NCBI GenBank assembly: GCA_016700075.1
Contig: CP065000.1
Coordinates: forward strand, 744,001 to 808,000
Length of the DNA stretch: 64,000 nt
Origin: Acidobacteriota bacterium
Lineage (GTDB): Bacteria > Acidobacteriota > Blastocatellia > Pyrinomonadales > Pyrinomonadaceae
Direction: 5' to 3'
The number at the start of each line of letters is the position of its first letter. Within the stretch, counting starts at the first letter, position 1. The translations under genes and the position numbers were made by a program. Below, in pieces: positions 25,254-33,157 of this stretch. The notes beneath the pieces are model-generated. The model was not told where the DNA came from. It worked only from the letters and a program-made list of their open reading frames with translations, and searched no databases.

Positions 25254-25482
25254 AACGGGACGCCTTTCGGGCTTCAGATACCGCGAGATCGTTCGCATTC
25301 TTAAGAAGTTCGGCTTTGAATTTCATCGCCAGGCGGCGGGCAGTCACGAAATTTGGTTCGCCTCTGAAACGGACAGATATACCACGATTCCAAATCATCC
25401 CGGTGATATGCCGTAAGGTACTCTGCGAGCAATACTAAAGCAGGCAGACATAGATCCCGAAGAGTTTCTGCGAAAAAGGTAA
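25254..25482 (+). pseudogene. hicA-like toxin gene broken by an in-frame stop
   Basis: In the frame GGA-CGC-CTT-TCG it reads as HicA: RLSGFRYREIVRILKKFGFEFHRQ, then AAGSHEIWF with the catalytic-type His of GSH, then TTIPNHPGDMP. A TAA follows at 25414, and reading on gives the usual HicA tail GTLRAILKQADIDPEEFLRKR with a natural stop at 25480. One base change (a GAA to TAA type) would explain it. No good start codon is visible at the normal position either. The product is probably inactive. Confidence 0.7.
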
Positions 25483-25537
25483 TTCTGATTATTTGTAGGA
25501 ACGCTGGTTCTGAGATTATCTTTACAACTCAATAGAT

Positions 25538-26089
25538 ATGGCAAATTCCGACACCATCACACAACGGCCGCTCGTTCTGCCGGCTCTGAAAACTGACGCA
25601 GTGATCGTTCAGGCGGTTCTGCTTCTATCAGCGGCATTCGTTCTGCCTTCGCTCGCACATCTCACAGGGCTGCCTGTCCGCTGGCTGCTGCCGATGCATT
25701 GGCCAGTGGTACTCGCGGGGCTATGTTACGGCTGGCGTTCGGGCCTGCTGATAGGCATCGCAGCGCCGCTTGTGAGTTTCGGCGTTTCGGGAATGCCGCC
25801 CGCCGCAGTGCTGCCGGCAATGACACTCGAGCTTGCCGCATACGGTTTCCTTGCGGGATTTGCCAGACAGTCTTTCGGGCTTTCGACGCGAATTTCGGCT
25901 CTCGCCTCGTTGGTCGGCGGCCGCGTGATTTTCCTTATTGCGGCGTTGATGATCGGGTGGATATCGACATCGTTCGGCAGCTATTTGGCCACCGCGATGG
26001 CACCGGGAATACCCGCAGCATTTGCTCAATTGCTGCTACTGCCGATGCTTGCAGATAAGTGGGTTTCGCATTGGTCTGAAAATATTTAG
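25538..26089 (+). CDS. ECF transporter S-component-like membrane protein
   Basis: A 183-residue hydrophobic protein with about six transmembrane segments (AVLLLSAAFVLPSLAHLTG, LPMHWPVVLAGLCYGWRSGLL, GFGVS-like region, AAYGFLAGFA, VIFLIAALMIGW, IPAAFAQLLLLPML). Size, topology and the PMHWPVVLAGLCYG region fit the substrate-binding S components of energy-coupling-factor vitamin transporters. The EcfA and EcfT partners are not in the window, so it would share a module encoded elsewhere. The substrate cannot be assigned. Confidence 0.6.
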   Translation: MANSDTITQRPLVLPALKTDAVIVQAVLLLSAAFVLPSLAHLTGLPVRWLLPMHWPVVLAGLCYGWRSGLLIGIAAPLVSFGVSGMPPAAVLPAMTLELAAYGFLAGFARQSFGLSTRISALASLVGGRVIFLIAALMIGWISTSFGSYLATAMAPGIPAAFAQLLLLPMLADKWVSHWSENI

Positions 26090-26137
26090 TGCTCCATGTT
26101 TTGCGGCCTTGTTTCCGCACTTGATCTCACGACCCCA

Positions 26138-26175
26138 AAGCCCGGTTTTCGTCGAAAGGCGATAATACCGGGCTT
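26138..26175 (+). terminator. Intrinsic terminator after the S-component-like gene
   Basis: An 8-bp perfect stem (AAGCCCGG / CCGGGCTT) with a 22-nt loop is followed by CTTTGTTTG. It lies 49 bp past the stop at 26089 and isolates the pnt operon downstream. Confidence 0.6.
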
Positions 26176-26245
26176 CTTTGTTTGACGCCGTCCCACATAT
26201 CAAAATAAAATTCCTGTCAAAGGCGCATCGCAACTCATTCAAAAT

Positions 26246-27805
26246 ATGACAATTATAGGCATCCCGAAAGAGACGCATCCGGGCGAAAAGCGTGTGGCGG
26301 CGACGCCGCAGACGATCTTGAAGCTCAAGAAAATGGGTTTTGACGTTCAGGTCGAAACGCATGCGGGGCACGGCATCAATTGCATCGACAGCGAATATCG
26401 TGAGGCAGGAGCGACCATCGTCGAGGACGCGGCCGAACTGTGGGCCTCGTCCGACGTCATCCTGAAGGTGCGTCCGCCCGAGGACGGCGAGGCCGAACTG
26501 ATACGCGAAGGCGGCTGGCTGGTCGGCTTTGTCTGGCCCGGGCAGAACCGCGAGACCGTTGACAAAATGGCAAAACGGAAAGCGACCGTTTTTGCGATGG
26601 ATTCCGTCCCGCGCATCACGCGTGCACAGAAAATGGATACGCTCTCTGCGATGGCAAATATCGCCGGATACCGCGCGGTCATCGAGGCGGCGAATCATTT
26701 CCCGCGTTTCTTTACCGGGCAGATAACCGCTGCCGGCAAGGTCGATCCGGCAAAGGTGCTCGTGATCGGAGCGGGCGTCGCCGGGCTATCGGCGATCGGT
26801 GCGGCGAAAGGCTTGGGTGCGATCGTGCGTGCGTTTGACCCGCGTTCTGCTACAAAAGATCAAGTCGCGTCAATGGGTGCGGAATTTCTCGAACTCGACT
26901 TTAAAGAAGAGGGCGAGGGCAAGGGCGGCTACGCCAAACAGATGTCCGACGACTTCCTGAAAGCCGAAATGGCGTTGTTTGCCCAGCAGGCGATGCAGGT
27001 CGATATCATCGTCACGACCGCACTGATTCCGGGCAAGCCGGCACCGAAACTCATCACACAGGGCATGGTCGAATCGATGAAGCCCGGCTCCGTGATCGTC
27101 GATCTCGCCGCTGAACAAGGCGGCAACTGCGTCCTTACCGAACCCGGCAAGGTCGTCACGCACAAAGGCGTGACGATCATCGGCTACACGGACCTGCCGT
27201 CGCGTATGGCTTCGACGGCATCGCAGCTTTACGGAGCCTGTCTGACCGCGTTACTGCAGGATCTGCAGGACGAGAACGGCCAATTGCACATCGACCTCGA
27301 GGACGAGGTCGTCCGCGGAGCGATCGTTTTGCACGACGGGAAAATGCTGTGGCCGGCCCCTGTAAAGGAGATGCCCGCACCTCCGCCTCCGCCCGAACCG
27401 GGCGTTCCAACGAAGAGTTCTGCATCTGTCGCGGCCAAAGCGGCCGCTCACGGCTCGGACGAAGGGAAAGGCATGAATCCGCTAGTCCTCGTCGCGGTCG
27501 GACTCGTTCTGCTTGGATTGGGTTATGCCGTACCCGAAAGCAAGCTGTCGCATTTTACTGTGTTCATGCTGGCAATTTTCGTTGGTTTCCAGGTCGTGTG
27601 GAACGTCAAGCCCGCACTGCATACACCGCTAATGTCCGTAACGAACGCCATCAGCGGCATCATCCTCGTCGGCGGCATGCTGCAGCTTTCGGGCGACCTT
27701 AATCTGACGACCATCCTCGGCGCCATCGCCGTTCTCATCGCCACGATCAACATCGCAGGCGGATTTTTGGTCACAAATCGAATGTTGGCGATGTTTAGAA
27801 AATGA
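26246..27805 (+). CDS. pntA: NAD(P) transhydrogenase alpha subunit
   Basis: A 519-residue protein of E. coli PntA size. It has the NAD(H)-binding dI domain (residues 1-385) with [17 protein letters not shown], the Rossmann site [20 protein letters not shown] and [16 protein letters not shown] Pro/Ala/Lys-rich linker ([15 protein letters not shown]) leads to four transmembrane segments from about residue 410. With PntB it uses the proton gradient to drive NADPH formation from NADH. Its stop overlaps the pntB start (ATGA). Confidence 0.95.
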   Translation: MTIIGIPKETHPGEKRVAATPQTILKLKKMGFDVQVETHAGHGINCIDSEYREAGATIVEDAAELWASSDVILKVRPPEDGEAELIREGGWLVGFVWPGQNRETVDKMAKRKATVFAMDSVPRITRAQKMDTLSAMANIAGYRAVIEAANHFPRFFTGQITAAGKVDPAKVLVIGAGVAGLSAIGAAKGLGAIVRAFDPRSATKDQVASMGAEFLELDFKEEGEGKGGYAKQMSDDFLKAEMALFAQQAMQVDIIVTTALIPGKPAPKLITQGMVESMKPGSVIVDLAAEQGGNCVLTEPGKVVTHKGVTIIGYTDLPSRMASTASQLYGACLTALLQDLQDENGQLHIDLEDEVVRGAIVLHDGKMLWPAPVKEMPAPPPPPEPGVPTKSSASVAAKAAAHGSDEGKGMNPLVLVAVGLVLLGLGYAVPESKLSHFTVFMLAIFVGFQVVWNVKPALHTPLMSVTNAISGIILVGGMLQLSGDLNLTTILGAIAVLIATINIAGGFLVTNRMLAMFRK

Positions 27806-29202
27806 AAACCGGACTGATCACAATCGCATACATCGCCGCGAGTGCGTTGTTTATTTTGAGCCTTGGCGGCTTGTCAAAGCAGGAGACCGCACGCCGCGGG
27901 AACTGGTACGGCATCATCGGGATGCTGATCGCTCTGGCGGCGACGGTCGCGGCAATGAACCCGAGCGGCTGGCCGATACTTGGCGGCGTTGTACTCATGG
28001 GTTCCTTGATCGGAGCTACGGTTGCGGCACGCGTTCAGATGACGTCCATGCCGCAGCTCGTCGCTATATTGCACAGCTTTGTAGGTTTGGCAGCGGTGCT
28101 GGTCGGCTTCGGCACGTATGAGGCGCAGTTCGCGACGGGCGGACCGCGTGAGGGTGCGACGATGCTGCTGGTCGAGATCTTCATCGGCGTATGCATTGGA
28201 GCGGTCACGTTCACAGGCTCGGTTATCGCGTTTGCAAAGCTGCAGGGCACTATTTCGGGCAAGCCGCTGATGCTGCCCGGCCGGCATATCATCAATCTAC
28301 TGATGCTGATAGCGACGATCGCAATGGGCGTGATGTTCGTGATGGCTCCGGGAACTTCGGGGCATCCTTATTTGATCGCGGCAACGGTGATCACGTTCGT
28401 TTTGGGTGCGCACTTCGTTATGGCGATCGGCGGCGCGGATATGCCTGTGGTCGTTTCGATGCTCAACAGCTACTCGGGTTGGGCGGCTTCGGCAGCGGGC
28501 TTTATGCTGTCGAATGACCTGCTTATCATCACCGGTGCACTTGTCGGGTCCAGCGGCGCGATCCTTAGCTACATCATGTGCAAAGGCATGAACCGCTCGT
28601 TCATCAGCGTAATGCTGGGCGGATTTGGTACCGAAGGCGGCACGGTCGCCTCAGCAGACGGACAGCCGGCGGGCGAGGTCCGTTCGGTCGACGCAGCGAG
28701 CACCGCGGACATGCTGAAACAGGCGAAAAAGCTCATCATTGTTCCCGGCTACGGCCTCGCGGTCGCGCAGGCTCAGCACTCGCTAGCCGAGGTCGTGAAG
28801 ATCCTGAAAGACGGCGGAACAGAAGTTAAATTCGCCATTCATCCGGTCGCGGGACGACTTCCCGGTCACATGAACGTCCTGCTCGCCGAAGCGAATATTC
28901 CGTACGACATCGTTTTTGAGATGGAAGAGGTCAACGATGAGTTCCCCGGCACGGACGTTTCGTGGGTGATCGGCGCGAACGACATCGTAAATCCGTCCGC
29001 ACTCGACGACCCGAATTCGCCCATCGCCGGCATGCCCGTGCTGCACGTGTGGGAAGCCCGCAACACCGTCGTGATGAAACGCTCGATGGCGTCCGGATAT
29101 GCCGGAGTTGATAATCCGCTGTTCTATAAAGACAATACGCTGATGCTCTTCGGCGATGCCAAAAAAGTCGTGGACGAGATATTAACCGCGATGCGGGGTT
29201 AG
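27802..29202 (+). CDS. pntB: NAD(P) transhydrogenase beta subunit
   Basis: A 466-residue protein with eight to nine predicted transmembrane helices in residues 1-270, then the NADP(H)-binding dIII domain: [53 protein letters not shown], then [10 protein letters not shown] and [19 protein letters not shown]. It is translationally coupled to pntA by a 4-nt overlap. A terminator follows. Confidence 0.96.
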   Translation: MKTGLITIAYIAASALFILSLGGLSKQETARRGNWYGIIGMLIALAATVAAMNPSGWPILGGVVLMGSLIGATVAARVQMTSMPQLVAILHSFVGLAAVLVGFGTYEAQFATGGPREGATMLLVEIFIGVCIGAVTFTGSVIAFAKLQGTISGKPLMLPGRHIINLLMLIATIAMGVMFVMAPGTSGHPYLIAATVITFVLGAHFVMAIGGADMPVVVSMLNSYSGWAASAAGFMLSNDLLIITGALVGSSGAILSYIMCKGMNRSFISVMLGGFGTEGGTVASADGQPAGEVRSVDAASTADMLKQAKKLIIVPGYGLAVAQAQHSLAEVVKILKDGGTEVKFAIHPVAGRLPGHMNVLLAEANIPYDIVFEMEEVNDEFPGTDVSWVIGANDIVNPSALDDPNSPIAGMPVLHVWEARNTVVMKRSMASGYAGVDNPLFYKDNTLMLFGDAKKVVDEILTAMRG

Positions 29203-29215
29203 TCAGTAGCGTGCT

Positions 29216-29238
29216 CCACTCCTTACAAAGGGGAGTGG
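29216..29238 (+). terminator. Intrinsic terminator after pntB
   Basis: A 7-bp perfect stem (CCACTCC / GGAGTGG) with a 9-nt loop is followed by CCG and six T residues, 13 bp past the pntB stop. Confidence 0.75.
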
Positions 29239-29269
29239 CCGTTTTTTCACCTATATACTTTATTTCCGC

Positions 29270-29298
29270 TTGCCGAGATCCGCTTTTCGGAATATGAT
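29270..29298 (+). promoter_or_regulatory. Possible sigma-70 promoter of the gene at 29326
   Basis: TTGCCG (29270-29275), a 17-nt spacer and TATGAT (29293-29298), between the pntB terminator and the next start. Confidence 0.45.
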
Positions 29299-29325
29299 GC
29301 GGTTTTAGAAACGGAGGTAATTTTT

Positions 29326-29862
29326 ATGAAACGCACATTTTGGACTGGTCTCGTTATCTCCCTCTTTGCCTTTTCAGCCTTTGCACAGGATAAGGCTGAT
29401 GTTGAGAACATTACGCCGAGCCCTGCAGCGCTTGTTGCGATCTGGGACATTAACTACACGTTCGACAACACGACCACGGTGACGCGGCAGATACGCTTTA
29501 TTCAATACGCGAACGGAACTGGGCTTTTCATGCCGGCCAATGCTCTGCCGACGACGACATCAAACCTTCGTGCGGGGAACCGTGCGTTGTGGGATATGCC
29601 GCAGCCTTTCTTTTTGAGCTTTTCGGGCGAGGTGCGGCTGCCGGTCAGCAATACAACTGAGACCGGCACACTGGTATTTAAGGCTATCAACGGCAACACC
29701 GGCCTTTTGCACGGACGCGTGGTCTTTGTCCAAAACAACGCCGGACCCGCGACCACTCCGACCAATCTCTACTCGATTCGAACCGGAACATTTACCGCGA
29801 TCCAGGTACCCATAACAACGACTACGCCGACCGCCACGGATGGCGAAGAGATAGACCAGTAG
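29326..29862 (+). CDS. Small secreted beta-rich protein, unknown
   Basis: A 178-residue protein with a signal peptide (MKRTFWTGLVISLFAFSAFAQ) and a strong ribosome site (ACGGAGG). The mature protein is rich in Thr, Asn and beta-strand patterns (INYTFDNTTTVTRQIRFIQYANG, GTLVFKAINGNTGLLHGRVVFV) and ends in a Thr-rich acidic tail. I recognise no family. It appears monocistronic, with its own promoter and terminator. Confidence 0.75.
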   Translation: MKRTFWTGLVISLFAFSAFAQDKADVENITPSPAALVAIWDINYTFDNTTTVTRQIRFIQYANGTGLFMPANALPTTTSNLRAGNRALWDMPQPFFLSFSGEVRLPVSNTTETGTLVFKAINGNTGLLHGRVVFVQNNAGPATTPTNLYSIRTGTFTAIQVPITTTTPTATDGEEIDQ

Positions 29863-29884
29863 CCGACTTTTGCAGATAGAATAT

Positions 29885-29913
29885 GGCTCCCTTGCTTAGA
29901 TCAAAAGGGAGCC
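29885..29913. terminator. Terminator between convergent genes
   Basis: A 9-bp perfect stem (GGCTCCCTT / AAGGGAGCC) with an 11-nt loop is followed by seven T residues on the plus strand. It lies 22 bp past the stop at 29862 and just beyond the stop of the convergent ferredoxin gene. On the minus strand the stem is followed by a less U-rich tail. Confidence 0.85.
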
Positions 29914-29927
29914 TTTTTTTGCGGGTA

Positions 29928-30314
29928 TCAGAGCTCGATCAACGCAAGTCGCCTAACAATATTTCCGTTTTCGAGGTGTTCTTCAACAATTTCGGCAACG
30001 TCCCCGGGCTGGACCTGGCCGTAGATTGTGCCGTCAGGATAGACCATAACTGCGGTGCCGATGGAGCAGAAGCCGATCGAGCCGCATTCGGTCAGGACGC
30101 ATTCGCCCATCGGGTTTCGGCCTTTTGACTCTTTACCTTGGCGGAGGTTTTTTTCGACCAAAATCCGGTCGAATTCCGCCATCACTTCCCTGCCGCCGAC
30201 CTCGGAGCAGGACTTGCCCGTGCAGACGAAAACCTGCCTTTTTATCGGCGCCTTGAGCATCGGTGCGAGCTTTTCCAGCTTTTCTCGGTCGGTTATGAAT
30301 TTCGGCTTTGCCAT
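29928..30314 (-). CDS. Thioredoxin-fold [2Fe-2S] ferredoxin-like protein
   Basis: A 128-residue protein of the NuoE/thioredoxin-like ferredoxin type. It has CTGKSC (Cys31, Cys36), a second Cys group with Cys72, Cys77 and Cys83 (ECVLTECGSIGFCSIG), then AVMVYPDGTIYGQVQPGDVAEIVEEHL, which is the family's standard C-terminal stretch. The spacing between Cys77 and Cys83 is wider than the usual C-x3-C, so the exact ligand set is uncertain. It is probably an electron carrier for a soluble dehydrogenase; no partner gene is adjacent. Confidence 0.8.
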   Translation of the reverse strand: MAKPKFITDREKLEKLAPMLKAPIKRQVFVCTGKSCSEVGGREVMAEFDRILVEKNLRQGKESKGRNPMGECVLTECGSIGFCSIGTAVMVYPDGTIYGQVQPGDVAEIVEEHLENGNIVRRLALIEL

Positions 30315-30451
30315 CTTCGAATAGACTATCAGAATTTACACCGGCAAAACACGCGAAAATCCGCAAAATTGAAACGTATGCCCAATACGATTTTCCGTTG
30401 CAAATATTGCCGTTATGCTAGAATTTGATTTTGGCATCGGCTCGACGATAA

Positions 30452-32098
30452 ATGGCGGCAGGCATAGTCATCCACATCGCATTCGGCAGCGAAAAGCGGA
30501 CCGAATTCTTTTCGCAGGAGAGAATTCGGATCGGCTCGCTGGAGGGCGCCGACCTGCAGATACGCCATCCCGATTCGGAAGAAGGAGCGATCTGGCTCGC
30601 TCTGGAAGATTCTGAAGGCGTTTACCGTATCGTCGATTTTGACGAGTCGCTCGGGCTGACCGTTAACGGGAATCCGATCCGCCGATTTATCGCGATCGCG
30701 GACGGCGACGAGATCGTAGCCGAGGAAGCGGGCATCGTTTTCTCGTTCTTCTCATTCGAGAACCGCTCGTCGCTGATCACTACGAAACGCGAACAGCGCC
30801 ATATCGCACAGTTCATCGAAGAGGCCGCTCTTGAGTCGGCCGCTACGGCGAAACGCGACGATGCGAAGATGTTCCTCCGCGAATTCGTCCGCGAACTCTC
30901 GCGCGAGATCTCGCTGACGACAAAGCTGATATCGTTGGTACTCGTCGCGGCGTTTCTTACCGGAATTTTGTATATCGGCTATGCGGTCAGCCGTGAATTG
31001 AACGAAAGCCGCCGTCAATCCGAACAGCAAAGCGACATCATCAAAAAGCTCGAGGAAAAACTGGGCGAAACCAACGAACAGATCGGCCAGCTCGATAAAA
31101 CGAACAAGGATCTGATGAAGACGGTGTCGCTGGCACCGAATCTTCGGGTGGAATACGGCGGCGGAGTGTGCCTGATCGTCGGCGTGTACGACCTCGTGGA
31201 CAAACGCAGCGGCAAGCAGCTTCGTTATGCCGACCCGGCATCCATGCGCGGCGAGGTATATGAGGCAGCACCGTCCGAAGACCCTTCGGCACCGCAGTTT
31301 CCGCCGGCCTTCGGGCTGACGACCGAAGGCTCGGGCTCGCCCGTAGAATATGATTTCATAGGCACCGGATTTCACGTCGGAGGCGGATACATAGTGACCA
31401 ACCGGCACGTCGTCAGGCCATGGGAAGAGGACGAGCAGGTCAAACAAATGATGGCGATGGCCAACGGACGCCCGCGTGTGAAGAAACTCGTCATTTACTT
31501 CCCGAATTTCGCCCAGCCTTTTACGCTGACCATGCGTCAGCTCGGCCAGCGTGAGGACGTCGCTGTCGGCACCATCGACGCTGCTATGCTGCCGCCTGAG
31601 GTGCCGACGCTGCCCATCGATCTGGACGTCGAGTCGGTTGCTATCGGCAAGACGGTGGTCTCGATGGGCTATCCGAACGGACCGGACCGTTTGCTTGCGA
31701 TGGTTGACGATGACGAAGCGAAATCCATAAATCAGCGTTTTGGGAACTCGCGGACGAATCTTATCAACTTCCTCGCACAGTCGCAGCGTATCGCTCCGCT
31801 GACCACGTCCGGCCTTATTACCGACCTCGATTCACGCCGCATCGTACATGACGCAAAGACCGCTGAAGGCGGTTCCGGCGCGCCGCTGTTCGGCCAGGCA
31901 GGCCGCGTTATAGGCGTGAACTTTGGAGTATTTACGGAAAGCACGGCGGCGAATATGGCAGTGCCGATCCGTTTTGCGATCGAGCTGCTTCGCAAGGCCG
32001 GCTGGTTAACGCCCGAAGAGCTGCAGAATGAGGCTCAGCAGCCGACTGCGACAAGTCCCGATGCCAATTCCGCACCGCCCGTTGCCGGCACGAACTGA
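30452..32098 (+). CDS. FHA-domain membrane-tethered trypsin-like (Deg/HtrA-type) serine protease
   Basis: A 548-residue protein. Residues 1-105 look like an FHA domain (RIRIGSLEGADLQIRHPD, LGLTVNGNPIRRF), which would read phospho-threonine in the cytoplasm. A transmembrane helix (LISLVLVAAFLTGILYIGYAV, about 168-190) and a coiled coil (about 195-225) lead to a trypsin-fold protease with His319 (TNRHVV), Asp369 (REDVAVGTID) and Ser475 (EGGSGAPLF). No PDZ domain is evident. The layout suggests an inside-to-outside signalling protease, with the protease in the periplasm. It converges with the PlsC gene with no gap. Confidence 0.8.
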   Translation: MAAGIVIHIAFGSEKRTEFFSQERIRIGSLEGADLQIRHPDSEEGAIWLALEDSEGVYRIVDFDESLGLTVNGNPIRRFIAIADGDEIVAEEAGIVFSFFSFENRSSLITTKREQRHIAQFIEEAALESAATAKRDDAKMFLREFVRELSREISLTTKLISLVLVAAFLTGILYIGYAVSRELNESRRQSEQQSDIIKKLEEKLGETNEQIGQLDKTNKDLMKTVSLAPNLRVEYGGGVCLIVGVYDLVDKRSGKQLRYADPASMRGEVYEAAPSEDPSAPQFPPAFGLTTEGSGSPVEYDFIGTGFHVGGGYIVTNRHVVRPWEEDEQVKQMMAMANGRPRVKKLVIYFPNFAQPFTLTMRQLGQREDVAVGTIDAAMLPPEVPTLPIDLDVESVAIGKTVVSMGYPNGPDRLLAMVDDDEAKSINQRFGNSRTNLINFLAQSQRIAPLTTSGLITDLDSRRIVHDAKTAEGGSGAPLFGQAGRVIGVNFGVFTESTAANMAVPIRFAIELLRKAGWLTPEELQNEAQQPTATSPDANSAPPVAGTN

Positions 32099-32974
32099 TC
32101 AATTCCCAAACTCGGCTTTGTCTTTGTCGGCCAGTTCCCTGACCTTGTCCATCAGATGGTCTGCGATCTCTTTGTGGGTACGCAGGCGGTCGGGCTTCGT
32201 GTAAAACTCGTCCAGGTCTATCACTTCACCGAACCAAATGCGTATCTTTTCGCCGCCGGTCCAGTTGCCGAGGATCTGTTTCGGCAGATCGTTGCCGAGG
32301 CCTGCGATAAAAACGGGAATGACCTGCGGCCGTGCGGCATAAACGACCTTTCCGATGCCCGGCTGCGCCGGCAGCAGATCATACGGCCCGCCTTCGAGGT
32401 TGCGCTTGCCCTCAGGGTGAAATCCGATAACGCGGCTCTTGCCGACCGCACATATTTCGATCAGTTTCCGCATCGAAAATTTGTCGAATGCCCGCTTTCT
32501 CTCGTCTCTTGCTTCGCGAAAGAATGGCGGATACATCGACATCCAGCCCATTACAAAGTTGACGGCCCAGCCGAGCGGATTGTCGTAGAAAAATTTTGCA
32601 CGTACCGGAAAGAAAAGTTCCATCGGCCGCTTCGTCCGCCGGAACAGCACACTCGAGACCGTGTACATATCAAAGAATGAACGGTGATTGGCGACCAGAA
32701 CGACCGGCCTCGATGCATCCGAATTTTCAACGTTCTCAATGCCGAATACGTTCATCAAATTGTTCGTCGCCAGATAGATCCAAAGCGAGCCGATGTGCCG
32801 CTGAAAGAACGTCATCAGCCGTTTCCACCTGCCGCGGTTCATTCGATCTGTGAGCCAAAACCCGGCCTTGTCTATCGGCCCCAAGACAGAGAGTTCTTCG
32901 GCCGTGGGCACGATGCCCCGTTCATCAGCCTTTACGGGCAGCGTCGCGGAACTTGGCTTGTCAGTATGGTTCAT
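32099..32974 (-). CDS. PlsC-type lysophospholipid acyltransferase
   Basis: A 291-residue protein with the HX4D catalytic motif in ANHRSFFD and the FHPEGKRN (PEG) glycerol-phosphate-binding motif, in the order and spacing of 1-acylglycerol-3-phosphate acyltransferases. It would acylate lysophosphatidic acid or a related lysolipid at the inner membrane. It is longer than a minimal PlsC, with an N-terminal extension of about 60 residues carrying a WKRLMTFFQRHIGSLWIY segment. A second PlsC domain in the window is fused in the protein at 52539. Confidence 0.85.
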   Translation of the reverse strand: MNHTDKPSSATLPVKADERGIVPTAEELSVLGPIDKAGFWLTDRMNRGRWKRLMTFFQRHIGSLWIYLATNNLMNVFGIENVENSDASRPVVLVANHRSFFDMYTVSSVLFRRTKRPMELFFPVRAKFFYDNPLGWAVNFVMGWMSMYPPFFREARDERKRAFDKFSMRKLIEICAVGKSRVIGFHPEGKRNLEGGPYDLLPAQPGIGKVVYAARPQVIPVFIAGLGNDLPKQILGNWTGGEKIRIWFGEVIDLDEFYTKPDRLRTHKEIADHLMDKVRELADKDKAEFGN

Positions 32975-33004
32975 CAGGAGGGCTTAAGTTACAGGCTTAA
33001 ATTG

Positions 33005-33033
33005 TGGACAAATCACCTCAAAGTCGCTATTAT
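33005..33033 (+). promoter_or_regulatory. Likely sigma-70 promoter of the metalloprotease at 33158
   Basis: TGGACA (33005-33010), a 17-nt spacer and TATTAT (33028-33033); each hexamer matches consensus at 5 of 6 positions. The predicted leader is about 118 nt. Confidence 0.55.
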
Positions 33034-33157
33034 AGCGGAATCAAATGTTCCGACAAAAGATGACGTTCTTTCGGGCATTTTTGGAATAACTTTTCGTTGC
33101 CCTCCGAAATGTTCGGCGCGTGTCGCGGGCCGAAGTATCGTTAGGATTGAGAATTAT

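Noticed and set aside
32684..33157. Upstream extension of the first metalloprotease frame
   Set aside because: It overlaps the divergent PlsC gene and the likely promoter; the ATG at 33158 begins a clean signal peptide.
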